64,000 nt of DNA from Streptomyces radiopugnans. GTDB lineage: Bacteria; Actinomycetota; Actinomycetes; Streptomycetales; Streptomycetaceae. Location of the stretch: positions 1,039,666 to 1,103,665 of the forward strand of contig NZ_FOET01000001.1 of assembly GCF_900110735.1 (NCBI RefSeq). The letters run 5' to 3'. Below, one piece after another: positions 8,801 to 21,717 of the stretch. The notes under the pieces are model-generated. The model saw only the letters and a program-made list of their open reading frames with translations. It searched no databases and had not been told where the DNA came from. The stretch's first letter is position 1. Every line of letters starts with the position of its first letter. The translations under genes were made by a program, and so were the position numbers.

Positions 8801-10961
8801 TACGCGGCCCTCCTATGGGTGTTCCGGTGGGTGGGATGCGGGGTCTGCAGGGAGCGGACGAGCCCGGTCACGGTGTCGGCGCGCAGCTCCTCCAGAGTCA
8901 CGGCGGGGCCGCCCAGCTCGGCGGCGAGCGCGCCGGCCAGGCCGAGCCGCACCGGCCCGGACTCGCAGTCGACCACCACCGACGCGGTGCCGTCGGCGGC
9001 CAGCAGCCGCGCGGCCTGCCGGGCGCGCGCCACCGGCTGCGGGCCGCCCGTCGCCCGCCCGTCGGTGACGGCGACCAGCAGCGGGCGCCGCGAGGGGTCG
9101 CGCAGCCGCTCGTTCCGCAGTACGTCGCGGGCCTTCAGCAGCCCGGCGGCCAGCGGGGTGCGGCCGCCGGTCGGCAGCGACTCCAGACGCGCCGCGGCGG
9201 CGTCCACCGACGAGGTCGGCGGCAGGGCCACCTCGGCTCCCGAGCCGCGGAAGGAGATCAGGCCGACCTTGTCGCGGCGCTGGTAGGCGTCCAGCAGCAG
9301 CGACAGCACCGCGCCCTTGACCGCGCCCATCCGCCGCCGCGCGGCCATCGAACCGGAGGCGTCCACCACGAACAGCACGAGGTTGGACTCCCTGCCCTCG
9401 CGTACGGCCTCGCGCAGGTCCTGCCGGCGCACCAGCAGCCCGGGCCCGGAACGGCCCCGCGCCCGCTGGTGCGGGGCGGCGGCCCGTACGGTCGCGGCCA
9501 GGTGCAGCCGGGACAGCGCGCCCTGCGGACGGCGGGCACCGGTGGTGCGGCCCTGCGCGGTACGGGCGCGCGAGCGCCGCCCCGCCGCGCCCTCGCCCAC
9601 ACCAGGCACGTGCAGTGCGCGGGCGCGGAACGGCTCACCGGCGCGGGCGGGGGCCTGTTCACCGCCGCCCTGCCCCGGTCCGGCGCCCTCCTCGTCGCGC
9701 GACTGCCTGGGAAGGGAGGGCTCGGGTGTGCCGGAACGCTCCCGCGGGCCGTCCTGCGGAGGCTGCCCCCCGCCGTCCCCGCCGTCCCCGCCGTCCCCGC
9801 CGTCCCCGCCGCCACCGGGGCCGCCGTCCGGCCCGTCCGGGTCCGGATCGCCGTCCGTGCCGCCGTCCGAACCGCCGTCCCCCGTGCCGCCGTTCTGCCG
9901 CAGCGTCTCGTCGAGCTTCTCCTCGTCCAGGCCGGGCGCGTCGAAGGGGTTGCGGCGCCTGCGGTGCGGAAGGGCCAGCAGCGCCGCCTGCCGGACGTCC
10001 TCGGCCGCCACATCGGTGCGCCCCGCCCAGGCGGCCAGCGCGGTGGCGGTGCGCGCCATCACGATGTCGGCCCGCATCCCGTCCACCTCGAAGGCCGCGC
10101 AGGTGGCGGCGATCTGCCGCAGCGCGGCGTCGCCCAGGCGCACCTCCGGCAGCAGCGCCCGCGCGGCCGCGATCCGCTCCCGCAGCCCGCTCTCCTCGCC
10201 GGCCCAGCGGGCGGCGAAGGCCGCCGGGTCCTCGTCGTACTCCAGGCGCCGCCGTACGACCTCCATCCGCTCCCCGGTCTCCCGGGAGGCGGCGACCTCC
10301 ACGGTCAGCCCGAAGCGGTCCAGCAGCTGCGGGCGCAGCTCGCCCTCCTCGGGGTTCATCGTCCCCACCAGCAGGAAGCGGGAGGAGTGGCGCACCGAGA
10401 CGCCCTCGCGCTCGATGTGGACCACGCCCATCGCGGCGGCGTCCAGCAGCGAGTCGATGAGGAAGTCCTGCAGCAGGTTGACCTCGTCCACGTAGAGGAC
10501 GCCCCGGTGGGCCCGCGCCAGCAGGCCCGGCTCGAAGGCCTTGACGCCCTCGGACAGGGCCCGCTCGATGTCCAGCGATCCGACGAGCCGGTCCTCGGAG
10601 GCGCCCACCGGCAGCTCCACCATCCGGGCCGGCCGGCTCTCGCCCGGCCCCGACCCGTGCGGCCCGTCCGGGCAGGCCGGGTCGGGGCGGCGCGGATCGC
10701 AGGAGAAGCGGCAGCCGGGCACGGTCTCGACCGGCGGCATCAGCGCCGCCAGGGCCCGCACCGCGGTGGACTTCGCCGTGCCCTTCTCCCCGCGCACCAG
10801 GACGCCGCCGACGGCCGGCGAGACCGCGTTCAGCAGCAGTGCCAGCCGCAGGTCGTCCATGCCGACGATCGCGGTGAACGGGTAGGCGGCGGTGGCCGCC
10901 GCGCCCGTGGCGTCGCCGGCCGCATCGCTGGTCGTGCTGGTGGTCGTGCCGGCGGTGGTGG

Positions 10962-10965
<4 letters not shown>
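8800..10965 (-). CDS. ChlI/ChlD-type AAA+ and VWA chelatase subunit (putative cobaltochelatase partner of CobN)
   Basis: A 721-residue fusion of the two small subunits of a magnesium/cobalt chelatase. The AAA+ part (about 28-370) has Walker A GEKGTAKST, Walker B GVLYVDEVNLLQDF and GTMNPEEGELRPQLLDRFGL. A Gly/Asp-rich acidic linker follows. The C-terminal von Willebrand A domain has the MIDAS motif FVVDASGSMA. It probably powers cobalt insertion by CobN into hydrogenobyrinic acid a,c-diamide, replacing separate CobS and CobT; its position directly after cobN supports this. The GTG at 10965 overlaps the cobN stop. Confidence 0.9.
9772..9807. repeat. Nine-base tandem repeat in the chelatase linker
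   Basis: Four identical GCCGTCCCC units (plus strand) encode repeats of Gly-Asp-Gly in the acidic linker between the AAA+ and VWA domains. The repeat is in frame, so a change in copy number would only lengthen or shorten the linker. Confidence 0.85.
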
Positions 10966-14660
<3,695 letters not shown>

Positions 14661-14767
14661 CGAGCTCCCATCGGTTCGTACGTCCTTCGCATCGGCCGTG
14701 TCGGTCCTTCCGGTCGCACCGGTCGTCTCGTTCGTCCTGTCCGTCCCGCTCGCGCCGCTCGCCCCGC

Positions 14768-16321
14768 TCACGGCGCACCCGGCGGCACGAACGGCAGACC
14801 CGCGGGCGCGCCGCCCTCGATCAGCCGCAGCAGCGCGGTGGTGTCGGCGTGCTCCTCCACCAGATCGCCCAGCCGGTCCAGCTGCTCCTCGCGCAGCGCG
14901 GCGAAGGAGGTGTCCGGGGCGGGGACGAACGCCCGCCCGGCGTCGGCGGCCACCCGCCGCAGGAAGGCGCGCCGGAAGCCGTCGCTCTCCAGCGAGCCGT
15001 GCCAGTGCGTGCCCCACACCGAGCCGGCGCGGCAGCCGTCCAGGAAGGGCTCGTCGCCGCCGGCGACCTCGGCCACGCCGTGGTGGATCTCGTAACCCTC
15101 CACCCGCTCGCCCAGCGCCTCGCCGACCGGCCGCGCCAGGGTCTTCTCCACCTCGAAGCGCACCCGCACCGGCAGCAGGCCCAGACCGTCGACCGTCCCG
15201 GCGCGCGACTCCACCTCGTCCTCGATCCGCTCCCCCAGGAGCTGGAAGCCGCCGCAGATCCCCAGCACCGGGCGGCCCTCGGCCGCCCGCCGGGCCAGTG
15301 CGCCGGCCAGACCGCGCTCGCGCAGCCAGGCCAGCGCCCGCACGGTGCCGCGGGTGCCCGGCACGATCGCCAGATCGGCGTCGGCCAGCTCCTCGGGGCG
15401 GTCGGTGAACCGCACCACCACGCCCGGCTCGGCCGCCAGCGCGTCCACGTCCGTGAAGTTCGACATCAGCGGCACGGGCACCACCGCGATCCGCAGCACG
15501 TCGCGGCCGTGCGGCGGCGCGACGGCCGACTCGCGCACCCCGCCGCGCAGCGACAGCCGCAGCCCGTCCTCCTCGTCGATGCCCAGCCCGTGCGCGTAGG
15601 GCAGGACTCCCAGCACCGGCCGGCCGGTCAGGCCGCGCAGCATCTCCAGGCCGGGTTCGAGGAGGGTGACGTCACCGCGGAACTTGTTGACCAGGTAACC
15701 CGCCACCAGCGCCTGGTCCTCGGGCGCCAGCAGGGCGGTGGTGCCGAAGAGGGAGGCGAAGACGCCGCCGCGGTCGATGTCGCCGACCACCACGACCGGA
15801 AGCCGGGCGGCGCGCGCCAGGCCCATGTTGACGATGTCGGTGCGCCGCAGGTTGATCTCGGCCGGACTGCCGGCGCCCTCGCAGATCACCGCGTCATGGG
15901 TGCGGCGCAGCTCGGCCAGGCAGCCGGCGACCGTCTCCAGCAGGTCCTCCCGGCGCCCCGGGCGCCGCGCCCCACCGGGGGACGCCGGCGCTCCGGGGTC
16001 CCCGAAGTAGCCGCGCGCGCTCATCTCGCCCACCGGCTTCCCCAGCAGCACCACCTGACTGGAGCGGTCGCCGCCCGGTTTGAGCAGCACGGGGTTCATC
16101 AGCGCGCTCGGCTCCACACCGGCCGCCGCGGCCTGCATGGCCTGGGCGCGGCCGATCTCGGCGCCCTCGCGCGTCACGAAGGAGTTCAGGGACATGTTCT
16201 GCGCCTTGAACGGCGCCACCTTCACACCCCTGCGGGCCAGCCAGCGGCAGACGCCCGCCGTGACCACGCTCTTGCCCGCGTCCGAGGTCGTTCCCGCGAT
16301 CAGCAGTCCGCCGCCCGTCAC
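14768..16321 (-). CDS. cobQ: Cobyric acid synthase CobQ
   Basis: A 517-residue glutamine amidotransferase that amidates positions b, d, e and g of adenosylcobyrinic acid a,c-diamide. The N-terminal domain shows [20 protein letters not shown] and [16 protein letters not shown], with [13 protein letters not shown] further on. The C-terminal glutaminase domain has [19 protein letters not shown] with the nucleophilic Cys, and GYEIHHG. Length is usual for CobQ/CbiP. GTG at 16321 overlaps the cobD stop. Confidence 0.95.
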   Translation of the reverse strand: MTGGGLLIAGTTSDAGKSVVTAGVCRWLARRGVKVAPFKAQNMSLNSFVTREGAEIGRAQAMQAAAAGVEPSALMNPVLLKPGGDRSSQVVLLGKPVGEMSARGYFGDPGAPASPGGARRPGRREDLLETVAGCLAELRRTHDAVICEGAGSPAEINLRRTDIVNMGLARAARLPVVVVGDIDRGGVFASLFGTTALLAPEDQALVAGYLVNKFRGDVTLLEPGLEMLRGLTGRPVLGVLPYAHGLGIDEEDGLRLSLRGGVRESAVAPPHGRDVLRIAVVPVPLMSNFTDVDALAAEPGVVVRFTDRPEELADADLAIVPGTRGTVRALAWLRERGLAGALARRAAEGRPVLGICGGFQLLGERIEDEVESRAGTVDGLGLLPVRVRFEVEKTLARPVGEALGERVEGYEIHHGVAEVAGGDEPFLDGCRAGSVWGTHWHGSLESDGFRRAFLRRVAADAGRAFVPAPDTSFAALREEQLDRLGDLVEEHADTTALLRLIEGGAPAGLPFVPPGAP

Positions 16322-17364
16322 AGTCCTCCCTCCGATGCCCTTCGCGACCCGCCCCGCCGTACGGCACGGGCCTCCCGCAGCGTCCCGGCGGCGCCGCACA
16401 CCGCCAGCGCCAGCGCGCACACCCGGCGCGAGAGCCGCACCGCGCGCTCGATGTCCCCCACCCGCACCGGGCGGCCGCCGGCGCCCAGGACCGGCCGGTG
16501 CTCGACGCGTCCGCCGTACGACAGCGTCCCGCCCAGCCGTACGCCCAGCGCGCCCGCGAACGCCGCCTCGACCACACCGGCGTTCGGGCTGGGGTGGCGG
16601 CGGGCGCCCGCGCGCCAGGCGCGCAGCGCGCCGCGCGGATCGGGGCCGGCGAGTGCGGCCAGCAGGGCGGTCAGCCGGGCGCCGGGCCACCCCGCCGCGT
16701 CGTCCAGCCGCGCCGAGGCCCAGCCGAAGCGCAGGTGGCGCGGCGAGCGGTGGCCGACCATCGCGTCCAGGGTGTTGACGGCCCGGAAGCCCGCCAGCCC
16801 CGGCACACCGGCGGCCGCGCCCCACACCAGCGCGCCCACCACGGCGTCGGAGGTGTTCTCGGCGACCGACTCCACCACCGCCCGGGCGATGCCGTCGGCG
16901 TCCAGCGCCTGCGGGTCGCGCCCGCACAGGTGCGGCAGCCGGGCGCGGGCCGCCTCCAGGTCGCCCGCCTCCAGCGCGGCGGCGATCGCGCGGGCCTCGC
17001 GCGCCAGCGTCGTACCGCCGACCACCGCCCAGACGGCGGCGGCCGTGAGGGCGGTACGGGCGGCGGGGGAGCGGCGTACGGCACGCTCCAGCGCCGCCGC
17101 GGCGGCCGCCGCGCCGCCCGCGCACACGGCGGTGTACAGCGCGCCGGCGCCGCGGTGGTCGCGCCACAGCAGCCGCTCGGCGGCCGCGGCCGCGCGCCCG
17201 AAGGCGGCGACGGGGTGCGCGCGGCGCGGGTCGCCCGCGACCAGGTCGAGCAGGGATCCCAGGACCGCCCCGCACGCGTAGCCTGCGGCCGGGAGGCCCG
17301 GGGCCGCGAGGAGGTCGGTGTCCGCTGGAGTGGTGGCCGGGGGGAGGGCGTGGTCGGCACGCAT
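16318..17364 (-). CDS. cobD: Adenosylcobinamide-phosphate synthase CobD/CbiB
   Basis: A 348-residue integral membrane enzyme that attaches the aminopropanol arm to cobyric acid. It contains [20 protein letters not shown] near the N-terminus, [35 protein letters not shown] with the usual ASARLDD continuation, and [15 protein letters not shown]. Several hydrophobic Ala/Leu-rich segments are consistent with membrane helices. It is the first gene of the operon, 116 bases or more downstream of the cobalamin riboswitch, with an ATG at 17364. Confidence 0.93.
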   Translation of the reverse strand: MRADHALPPATTPADTDLLAAPGLPAAGYACGAVLGSLLDLVAGDPRRAHPVAAFGRAAAAAERLLWRDHRGAGALYTAVCAGGAAAAAAALERAVRRSPAARTALTAAAVWAVVGGTTLAREARAIAAALEAGDLEAARARLPHLCGRDPQALDADGIARAVVESVAENTSDAVVGALVWGAAAGVPGLAGFRAVNTLDAMVGHRSPRHLRFGWASARLDDAAGWPGARLTALLAALAGPDPRGALRAWRAGARRHPSPNAGVVEAAFAGALGVRLGGTLSYGGRVEHRPVLGAGGRPVRVGDIERAVRLSRRVCALALAVCGAAGTLREARAVRRGGSRRASEGGL

Positions 17365-17479
17365 CGCGTCAGCTGGCCGTCACACCTCGTGCGGGAACGG
17401 TGGCACAGCGGGGTGGAGGCGGTGCGGGAGGCAGGGTGCCGGGCATGGCGGTATGTCCTCACTCAGGGTCCTCGCCCTG

Positions 17480-17690
17480 GCTCGACGTGACCGGCGGTGA
17501 GAGTCTCCTGGCTCCCGGATCGGCGCGTCCCCCGGCCTTCCAGCCCGATGTGCGGGCCGTGACGCTGGGTGGGGGAGCGCTCCCCGGTGACAGTGGCGGG
17601 ACCGCGCCGGATTCGCACCGGCTTCCTCTCCTGCCGCCGTTTGGCAACGGGAAGTCCACCACGGCCGGGAAGGCGCGTCAACTCACCCGT
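17480..17690 (-). ncRNA. Cobalamin (adenosylcobalamin) riboswitch upstream of the cob operon
   Basis: On the minus strand the leader contains GAAGCCGGTGCGAATCCGGC (about 17608-17627), then CGGTCCCGCCACTGTCACC with the B12 box GCCACTG (17591-17597), and the 3' closing segment GAGCCAGGAGACTC (about 17501-17514). Order and spacing match the conserved core of cobalamin riboswitches. It lies 5' of cobD, so binding of adenosylcobalamin should lower expression of the whole operon. Exact ends are estimates; the P1 stem was not modelled in detail. Confidence 0.93.
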
Positions 17691-17868
17691 GACCTGCGAC
17701 GGCGCACTGTGCGGAAGCGCACACGGCGCCCGACGGCGCACGCCGGGGCGCTCGCGCCCCGCAGGGAGACCGGGAACGCGGGAGAGCCGCCGGAGGAGGC
17801 GGAGGGCGTGCCGGGAGGACGCTGGGAGGACGCGGGAGGGACGCCGGGAGACGCCGGGGAAACAGGGA

Positions 17869-17971
17869 GGCGCCCGGCGGATGTCCGCCGGGCGCCGGTG
17901 GAGGCGTACCGGTCCCGAGGGGCCGCACGGGCCCCTCGGGCCTGAGCAGGTCCGAGAGGCCTGCTCAGGCC
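17869..17971 (-). terminator. Three tandem perfect hairpins after the pit operon
   Basis: Three inverted repeats follow each other: 17869/17896 (13-bp arms, GGCGCCCGGCGGA), 17914/17940 (11-bp arms, CCCGAGGGGCC) and 17939/17971 (12-bp arms, GGCCTGAGCAGG). The last overlaps the stop codon of the small membrane gene. There is no T-run, as is common in Streptomyces terminators. The array separates the pit transcript from the B12-controlled operon on the same strand. Confidence 0.75.
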
Positions 17972-18180
17972 GCGATGATGTAGATGCCGTACGCCACCGC
18001 GGCCGCGCACAGGGCGTAGCTGGCGTAGGCGCCGATGCGGGCCAGGACGGCGGAGCCGCCCCGCGACTTGTCGCTGGTGCCCAGACCGACGATGCCGAGG
18101 GTGAACGCGCCCACCAGGCCGACCGTCATCACGAGGCTGACGCCGAAGACCTGGCCGAGGGCTGCCCAGTCGATGTCCAT
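17965..18180 (-). CDS. Small membrane protein downstream of pit
   Basis: A 71-residue protein with two predicted membrane helices (about 8-33 and 47-70) separated by a short polar loop, GLGTSDKSRGGS. The sequence begins MDIDWAALGQVFGVSLV. It starts 23 bases after the pit stop and is likely in the same transcript. Such small partners of actinobacterial pit genes are conserved but have no assigned role; modulation of the transporter is only a guess. The stop codon sits inside a hairpin. Confidence 0.8.
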   Translation of the reverse strand: MDIDWAALGQVFGVSLVMTVGLVGAFTLGIVGLGTSDKSRGGSAVLARIGAYASYALCAAAVAYGIYIIAA

Positions 18181-18203
18181 GGTGCTTCTTTCCTTCGCGG
18201 GGC

Positions 18204-19439
18204 TCAGGGAGCGGAGACGGTGGTCTTCGCCGGGATGTCGGAGGCCTTCTCGGCCTCCTCCATGGCGGTGGTGGGCGGCGGGGCGACGGCCTGCACCGCG
18301 GCCGTGACCACGCCCGCGTCCTCCACCTCGACCGGCTCGACGTCGTTGACGTTGGTGTGGTCGACCGGCTCCCGGCGGGAGGCGAACCAGATGGCGGCGA
18401 TGGCGGCGACGGAGGCGACCGCGACCACGGTGACCCCCCAGTCGCCCTGGACGGCCAGCAGCGCGGCGCCCGCGGCGATCAGACCGGCGGCCGGGAGGGT
18501 CAGACCCCAGGCGGCGACCATGCGGCCGGCGGTGCTCCAGCGGACCACGCCGCCCTTGCGGCCCAGGCCGCAGCCCATGATCGAGCCGGAGCAGACCTGC
18601 GTGGTGGAGAGCGCGAAGCCCAGGTGGGAGGAGGCCAGGATGGTGACGGCCGAGCTGGTCTGGGCGGCGAAGCCCTGCGCCGGGCGGATGTCGGTCAGGC
18701 CCTTGCCCATGGTGCGGATGATCCGCCAGCCGCCCAGGTAGGTGCCCAGCGCGATGGCGATGCCGGCCGAGGCGATGACCCACAGCGGCGGGTCGGCGTC
18801 GGCGCCGAGCACGCCTCCGGAGATCAGCGCGAGGGTGATGACGCCCATCGTCTTCTGCGCGTCGTTGGTGCCGTGGGCCAGGGAGACCAGACCGGCCGAG
18901 GCGATCTGCCCGGCGCGGTAGCCCTTGGCGACCTGCCCCTCCTCGGCGTTGCGGCTGATCCGGTAGGTCAGCCTGGTCGCGAGCATGGCCGCGATACCGG
19001 CGACCAGGGGCGCGACGAGGGCCGGGATCAGCACCTTCATGAAGACGGCGCTGACGGAGACGGCGCCGATGCCGACGGCGGCGATCGTCGCGCCGAGGAG
19101 ACCGCCCATCAGGGCGTGGGAGGAACTGGAGGGGAGTCCGGCCAGCCAGGTCAGCAGGTTCCAGATGATCGCGCCGACCAGCCCCGCGAAGATCACCGCG
19201 GGTTCGATGCCGGAATCCTCGTTGATGAGGCCTTTGGAGATCGTCGCGGCGACCTCGACCGAGATGAAGGCGCCGACGAGGTTGAGGACCGCCGACATCG
19301 CCACCGCCGTCTTGGGCTTGAGTGCCCCGGTGGAAATGGTGGTGGCCATGGCGTTGGCCGTGTCGTGGAAACCGTTGGTGAAGTCGAACACCAAGGCCGT
19401 GACGATCACGATCCCGATGAGAAGCGTGATGTTTTCCAT
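18204..19439 (-). CDS. pit: Low-affinity inorganic phosphate transporter (Pit family)
   Basis: A 411-residue integral membrane carrier that imports metal-phosphate with protons. Both Pit signatures are present: FDFTNGFHDTANAMATTIST near residue 19, and SLAHGTNDAQKTMGVITLAL near residue 185. About ten hydrophobic segments are seen, with a soluble stretch after the last helix (HTNVNDVEPVEVEDAGV). Direct repeats of GTTCACC upstream suggest control by PhoP. The gene is followed by the small membrane protein gene. In Streptomyces coelicolor I would compare it with pitH1. Confidence 0.93.
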   Translation of the reverse strand: MENITLLIGIVIVTALVFDFTNGFHDTANAMATTISTGALKPKTAVAMSAVLNLVGAFISVEVAATISKGLINEDSGIEPAVIFAGLVGAIIWNLLTWLAGLPSSSSHALMGGLLGATIAAVGIGAVSVSAVFMKVLIPALVAPLVAGIAAMLATRLTYRISRNAEEGQVAKGYRAGQIASAGLVSLAHGTNDAQKTMGVITLALISGGVLGADADPPLWVIASAGIAIALGTYLGGWRIIRTMGKGLTDIRPAQGFAAQTSSAVTILASSHLGFALSTTQVCSGSIMGCGLGRKGGVVRWSTAGRMVAAWGLTLPAAGLIAAGAALLAVQGDWGVTVVAVASVAAIAAIWFASRREPVDHTNVNDVEPVEVEDAGVVTAAVQAVAPPPTTAMEEAEKASDIPAKTTVSAP

Positions 19440-19473
19440 TCACCCAGGCAATCGGTCGATGGGGCAGGTACTC

Positions 19474-19510
19474 GGTGAACGTAAGGATGCCGGGTGAACG
19501 CAAGGTGAAC
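19474..19510 (-). promoter_or_regulatory. PHO box: GTTCACC direct repeats upstream of pit
   Basis: On the minus strand GTTCACC occurs three times, at 19504-19510, 19493-19499 and 19474-19480. The first two are spaced by exactly 11 bases, the repeat length of Streptomyces PhoP direct-repeat units; the third is 19 bases further on. The site is 35-70 bases before the pit start. PhoP-P binding is inferred, not shown. Confidence 0.8.
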
Positions 19511-19678
19511 TGGGAACGGCGCCATGGTGTCTCGTGCCGCCTGTGTGCGCAGGATCGCACGGTGCTGTGAGCGGGTTCGCCCCCGTGCGCTCTCGTACGC
19601 CCCCGGCGCACGGGAGCGCACGGGGCGAACCCGCCGCTCGCCCGCCGCCGCTAGAGTGCTCCGCCGGAGGTGGCGCGG

Positions 19679-20326
19679 ATGCGGTCGGTCTGGGCGGACG
19701 CCTGGAGGGAACTTGTGGCCACGGCCCGCCGGACGGTGGCCGACGGCCTGGTCGTGGGCACCTCGGGCAACGTCTCGGTGCGGGTCGGCGACACCGTCCT
19801 GGTCACCCCCAGCGGCATCGCGTACGACCGCCTCGGTCCGGACGAGCTGTGCGCCGTGGACCTGGAGGGCCGGCGGACGGCCGGCGACCTCGTGCCCACC
19901 AGCGAGCTGCCGATGCACCTGGCGGTGTACCGCTCCACCGGCGCCGCGGCGATCGTCCACACCCACGCCGTGCACGCCACCGCGGTCTCCACCCTCGTCG
20001 ACGAGCTCCCGGCGATCCACTACATGACCGCCGCCCTGGGCGGTCCGGTCCGCGTGGCGCCGTACGCCCCCTACGGCAGCGAGGAACTGGCCGCCCACGT
20101 GCTGGAGGCGCTGCGCGACCGCACCGGCTGCCTGCTGCGCAACCACGGCACGGTCGTGTACGCCGACAGCCTCGGCCGGGCGTACGACGGCACCGCCCAG
20201 CTCGAGTGGATGTGCCGCGTCTGGCTCGCGGCCGCCTCCGTGCCCGGCCGCACCCCCTCCCTGCTGCCGCCCGATGAGCTGGACCGCGTCGCCGAGCGGC
20301 TGCGCGGCTACGGGCAGCGCGGCTGA
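19679..20326 (+). CDS. Class II aldolase/adducin family protein (fuculose-phosphate aldolase-like)
   Basis: A 215-residue zinc-dependent aldolase-type protein. Metal-ligand motifs are TSELPMH (Glu76 as likely catalytic base), IVHTHAVHATAVS (His94 and His96) and LLRNHGTVVY near residue 154. The family cleaves sugar phosphates such as L-fuculose-1-phosphate, ribulose-5-phosphate or methylthioribulose-1-phosphate; the substrate here is unknown. I chose the ATG at 19679 because GGAGG at 19666-19670 sits eight bases before it. A GTG at 19670 is possible but overlaps that site. TAGAGT at 19652 may be the -10 element. Confidence 0.88.
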   Translation: MRSVWADAWRELVATARRTVADGLVVGTSGNVSVRVGDTVLVTPSGIAYDRLGPDELCAVDLEGRRTAGDLVPTSELPMHLAVYRSTGAAAIVHTHAVHATAVSTLVDELPAIHYMTAALGGPVRVAPYAPYGSEELAAHVLEALRDRTGCLLRNHGTVVYADSLGRAYDGTAQLEWMCRVWLAAASVPGRTPSLLPPDELDRVAERLRGYGQRG

Positions 20327-20530
20327 CCCGCCCGCGCGGCCCCGTCCGCCTTCGCCCCCCTCGTCCGCCTTCGCCCGGCCCCGGCGGATGACGCCTCGCG
20401 GACGGGGTACGAGGTGGGCGACACCGGCGCCGGCGGCGCCGGGCGAGGGTCCGGTCCCGTCCGGCCCCCGCTCACCCGCCGGAGCCCGCCCGCTGGCCCC
20501 GGCGACACCACGCCACCATCCTTGGAGACG

Positions 20531-21664
20531 ATGAGTCTGCGCAGAACGGCGGCCCTGACCGCCCTCACCACGCTCGGTGCCGGAGCGGCCGCTGTGGTGG
20601 CCGGCCGGTACGCGGCCACCACCGCCCTCAGGCCGTCCTCGCCGCACTCCCTGCCCGCCGGTTTCGAGGGCCCGCAGCTGACCGTCCACGCCACCGCGGC
20701 GGGGCAGGTCACCCTGACCCGGTCCCTCGTCTCGCAGCTCCCCGGTGTCTACGCCCTCACCGGCCCGGGCCGGCACGCCGTCGTCGGGACCGTGCTCGAC
20801 GTCCCCTCCTCCGCCGACACCGTCGTACGGCGCCTGGAGCGGGTGGACCGCGGCCGGCTCGCCACCGGCGACCGGGTGCGGCTGACCCCGCAGCTCCACA
20901 CCGGGAACCCCGGGGACGCGCTGGGCCTGGAGTACGCGGACGTCGAGGTGCCCGGCGAACTCGGCCCCCTGCCCGCCTGGTACCTGCCCGCCCTGCGCGA
21001 CGTGTGGGTCATCGCCGTGCACGGCCTGGGCGCCACACGCGAGCACACCATGAACGTCCTGCCCTTCCTGAACGCCATGGGCGTTCCCGTGCTCGTCCCG
21101 GCCTACCGCGGCGACCCCGGGGCGCCCCGGTCGCCCGACGGCAGCGCGCACCTGGGCGACTCCGAGTGGCGCGACCTCGACGCGGCCGTCCGTTACGCCC
21201 TCGGCCGCGGCGCCCGCGGCGTGGTGCTGTACGGCTGGTCCACCGGGGCCACCATGGCGCTGCGGGCCGCCGCCGAATCCCCGGTCCGCGACTTCCTCAC
21301 CGGACTGATCCTGGACTCGCCCGTGCTCGACTGGCGAGCCACCCTGCGCGCACTGGCGGGCGCCCGCCACGTCCCCGCCGTCCTGCTGCCGCTGGCGGTG
21401 CGCGCCGCGCAGGGCCGCGCCCGGCTCCGTCCGGAACTCCACTCGGAGCTGAACGACCCCGGCGCGCTGCGGCTGCCCACACTCGTCCTGCACGGCCCGG
21501 GGGACGCCGTCGCCCCCTGGGACCCCTCCCGCGAACTGGCCGAACGGCGCCCGGACCTGGTCTCGCTGCACGTCGTCGGACAGGCTCCGCACGCCGCCAT
21601 GTGGAACGCCGACCCGCAGGGCTACGAGGAGGCGCTGCGCCGCTTCCTCACCCCGCTCATGTGA
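20531..21664 (+). CDS. Alpha/beta hydrolase with N-terminal membrane anchor or signal
   Basis: A 377-residue protein. Residues 7-30 form a hydrophobic Ala-rich segment after MSLRRT, suggesting an anchor or export signal. The hydrolase fold follows with the oxyanion block AVHGLGATREHTMNVLPF (about 162-179), nucleophile elbow YGWSTGATMAL (Ser237), acid motif LVLHGPGDAVAPWD and catalytic His in GQAPHAAMW. The fold fits an esterase, lipase or peptidase; the substrate is unknown. The start follows TTGGAG at a good distance. Confidence 0.85.
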   Translation: MSLRRTAALTALTTLGAGAAAVVAGRYAATTALRPSSPHSLPAGFEGPQLTVHATAAGQVTLTRSLVSQLPGVYALTGPGRHAVVGTVLDVPSSADTVVRRLERVDRGRLATGDRVRLTPQLHTGNPGDALGLEYADVEVPGELGPLPAWYLPALRDVWVIAVHGLGATREHTMNVLPFLNAMGVPVLVPAYRGDPGAPRSPDGSAHLGDSEWRDLDAAVRYALGRGARGVVLYGWSTGATMALRAAAESPVRDFLTGLILDSPVLDWRATLRALAGARHVPAVLLPLAVRAAQGRARLRPELHSELNDPGALRLPTLVLHGPGDAVAPWDPSRELAERRPDLVSLHVVGQAPHAAMWNADPQGYEEALRRFLTPLM

Positions 21665-21717
21665 GGCGCCGCGACCGGCGTTTGGGCTTTCGGGCCGTCA
21701 TCAACAACACTGCTCCC

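Noticed and set aside
17700..17870. Possible gene between the B12 leader and the triple hairpin
   Set aside because: Only Arg/Gly-rich low-complexity frames on both strands, without ribosome sites.
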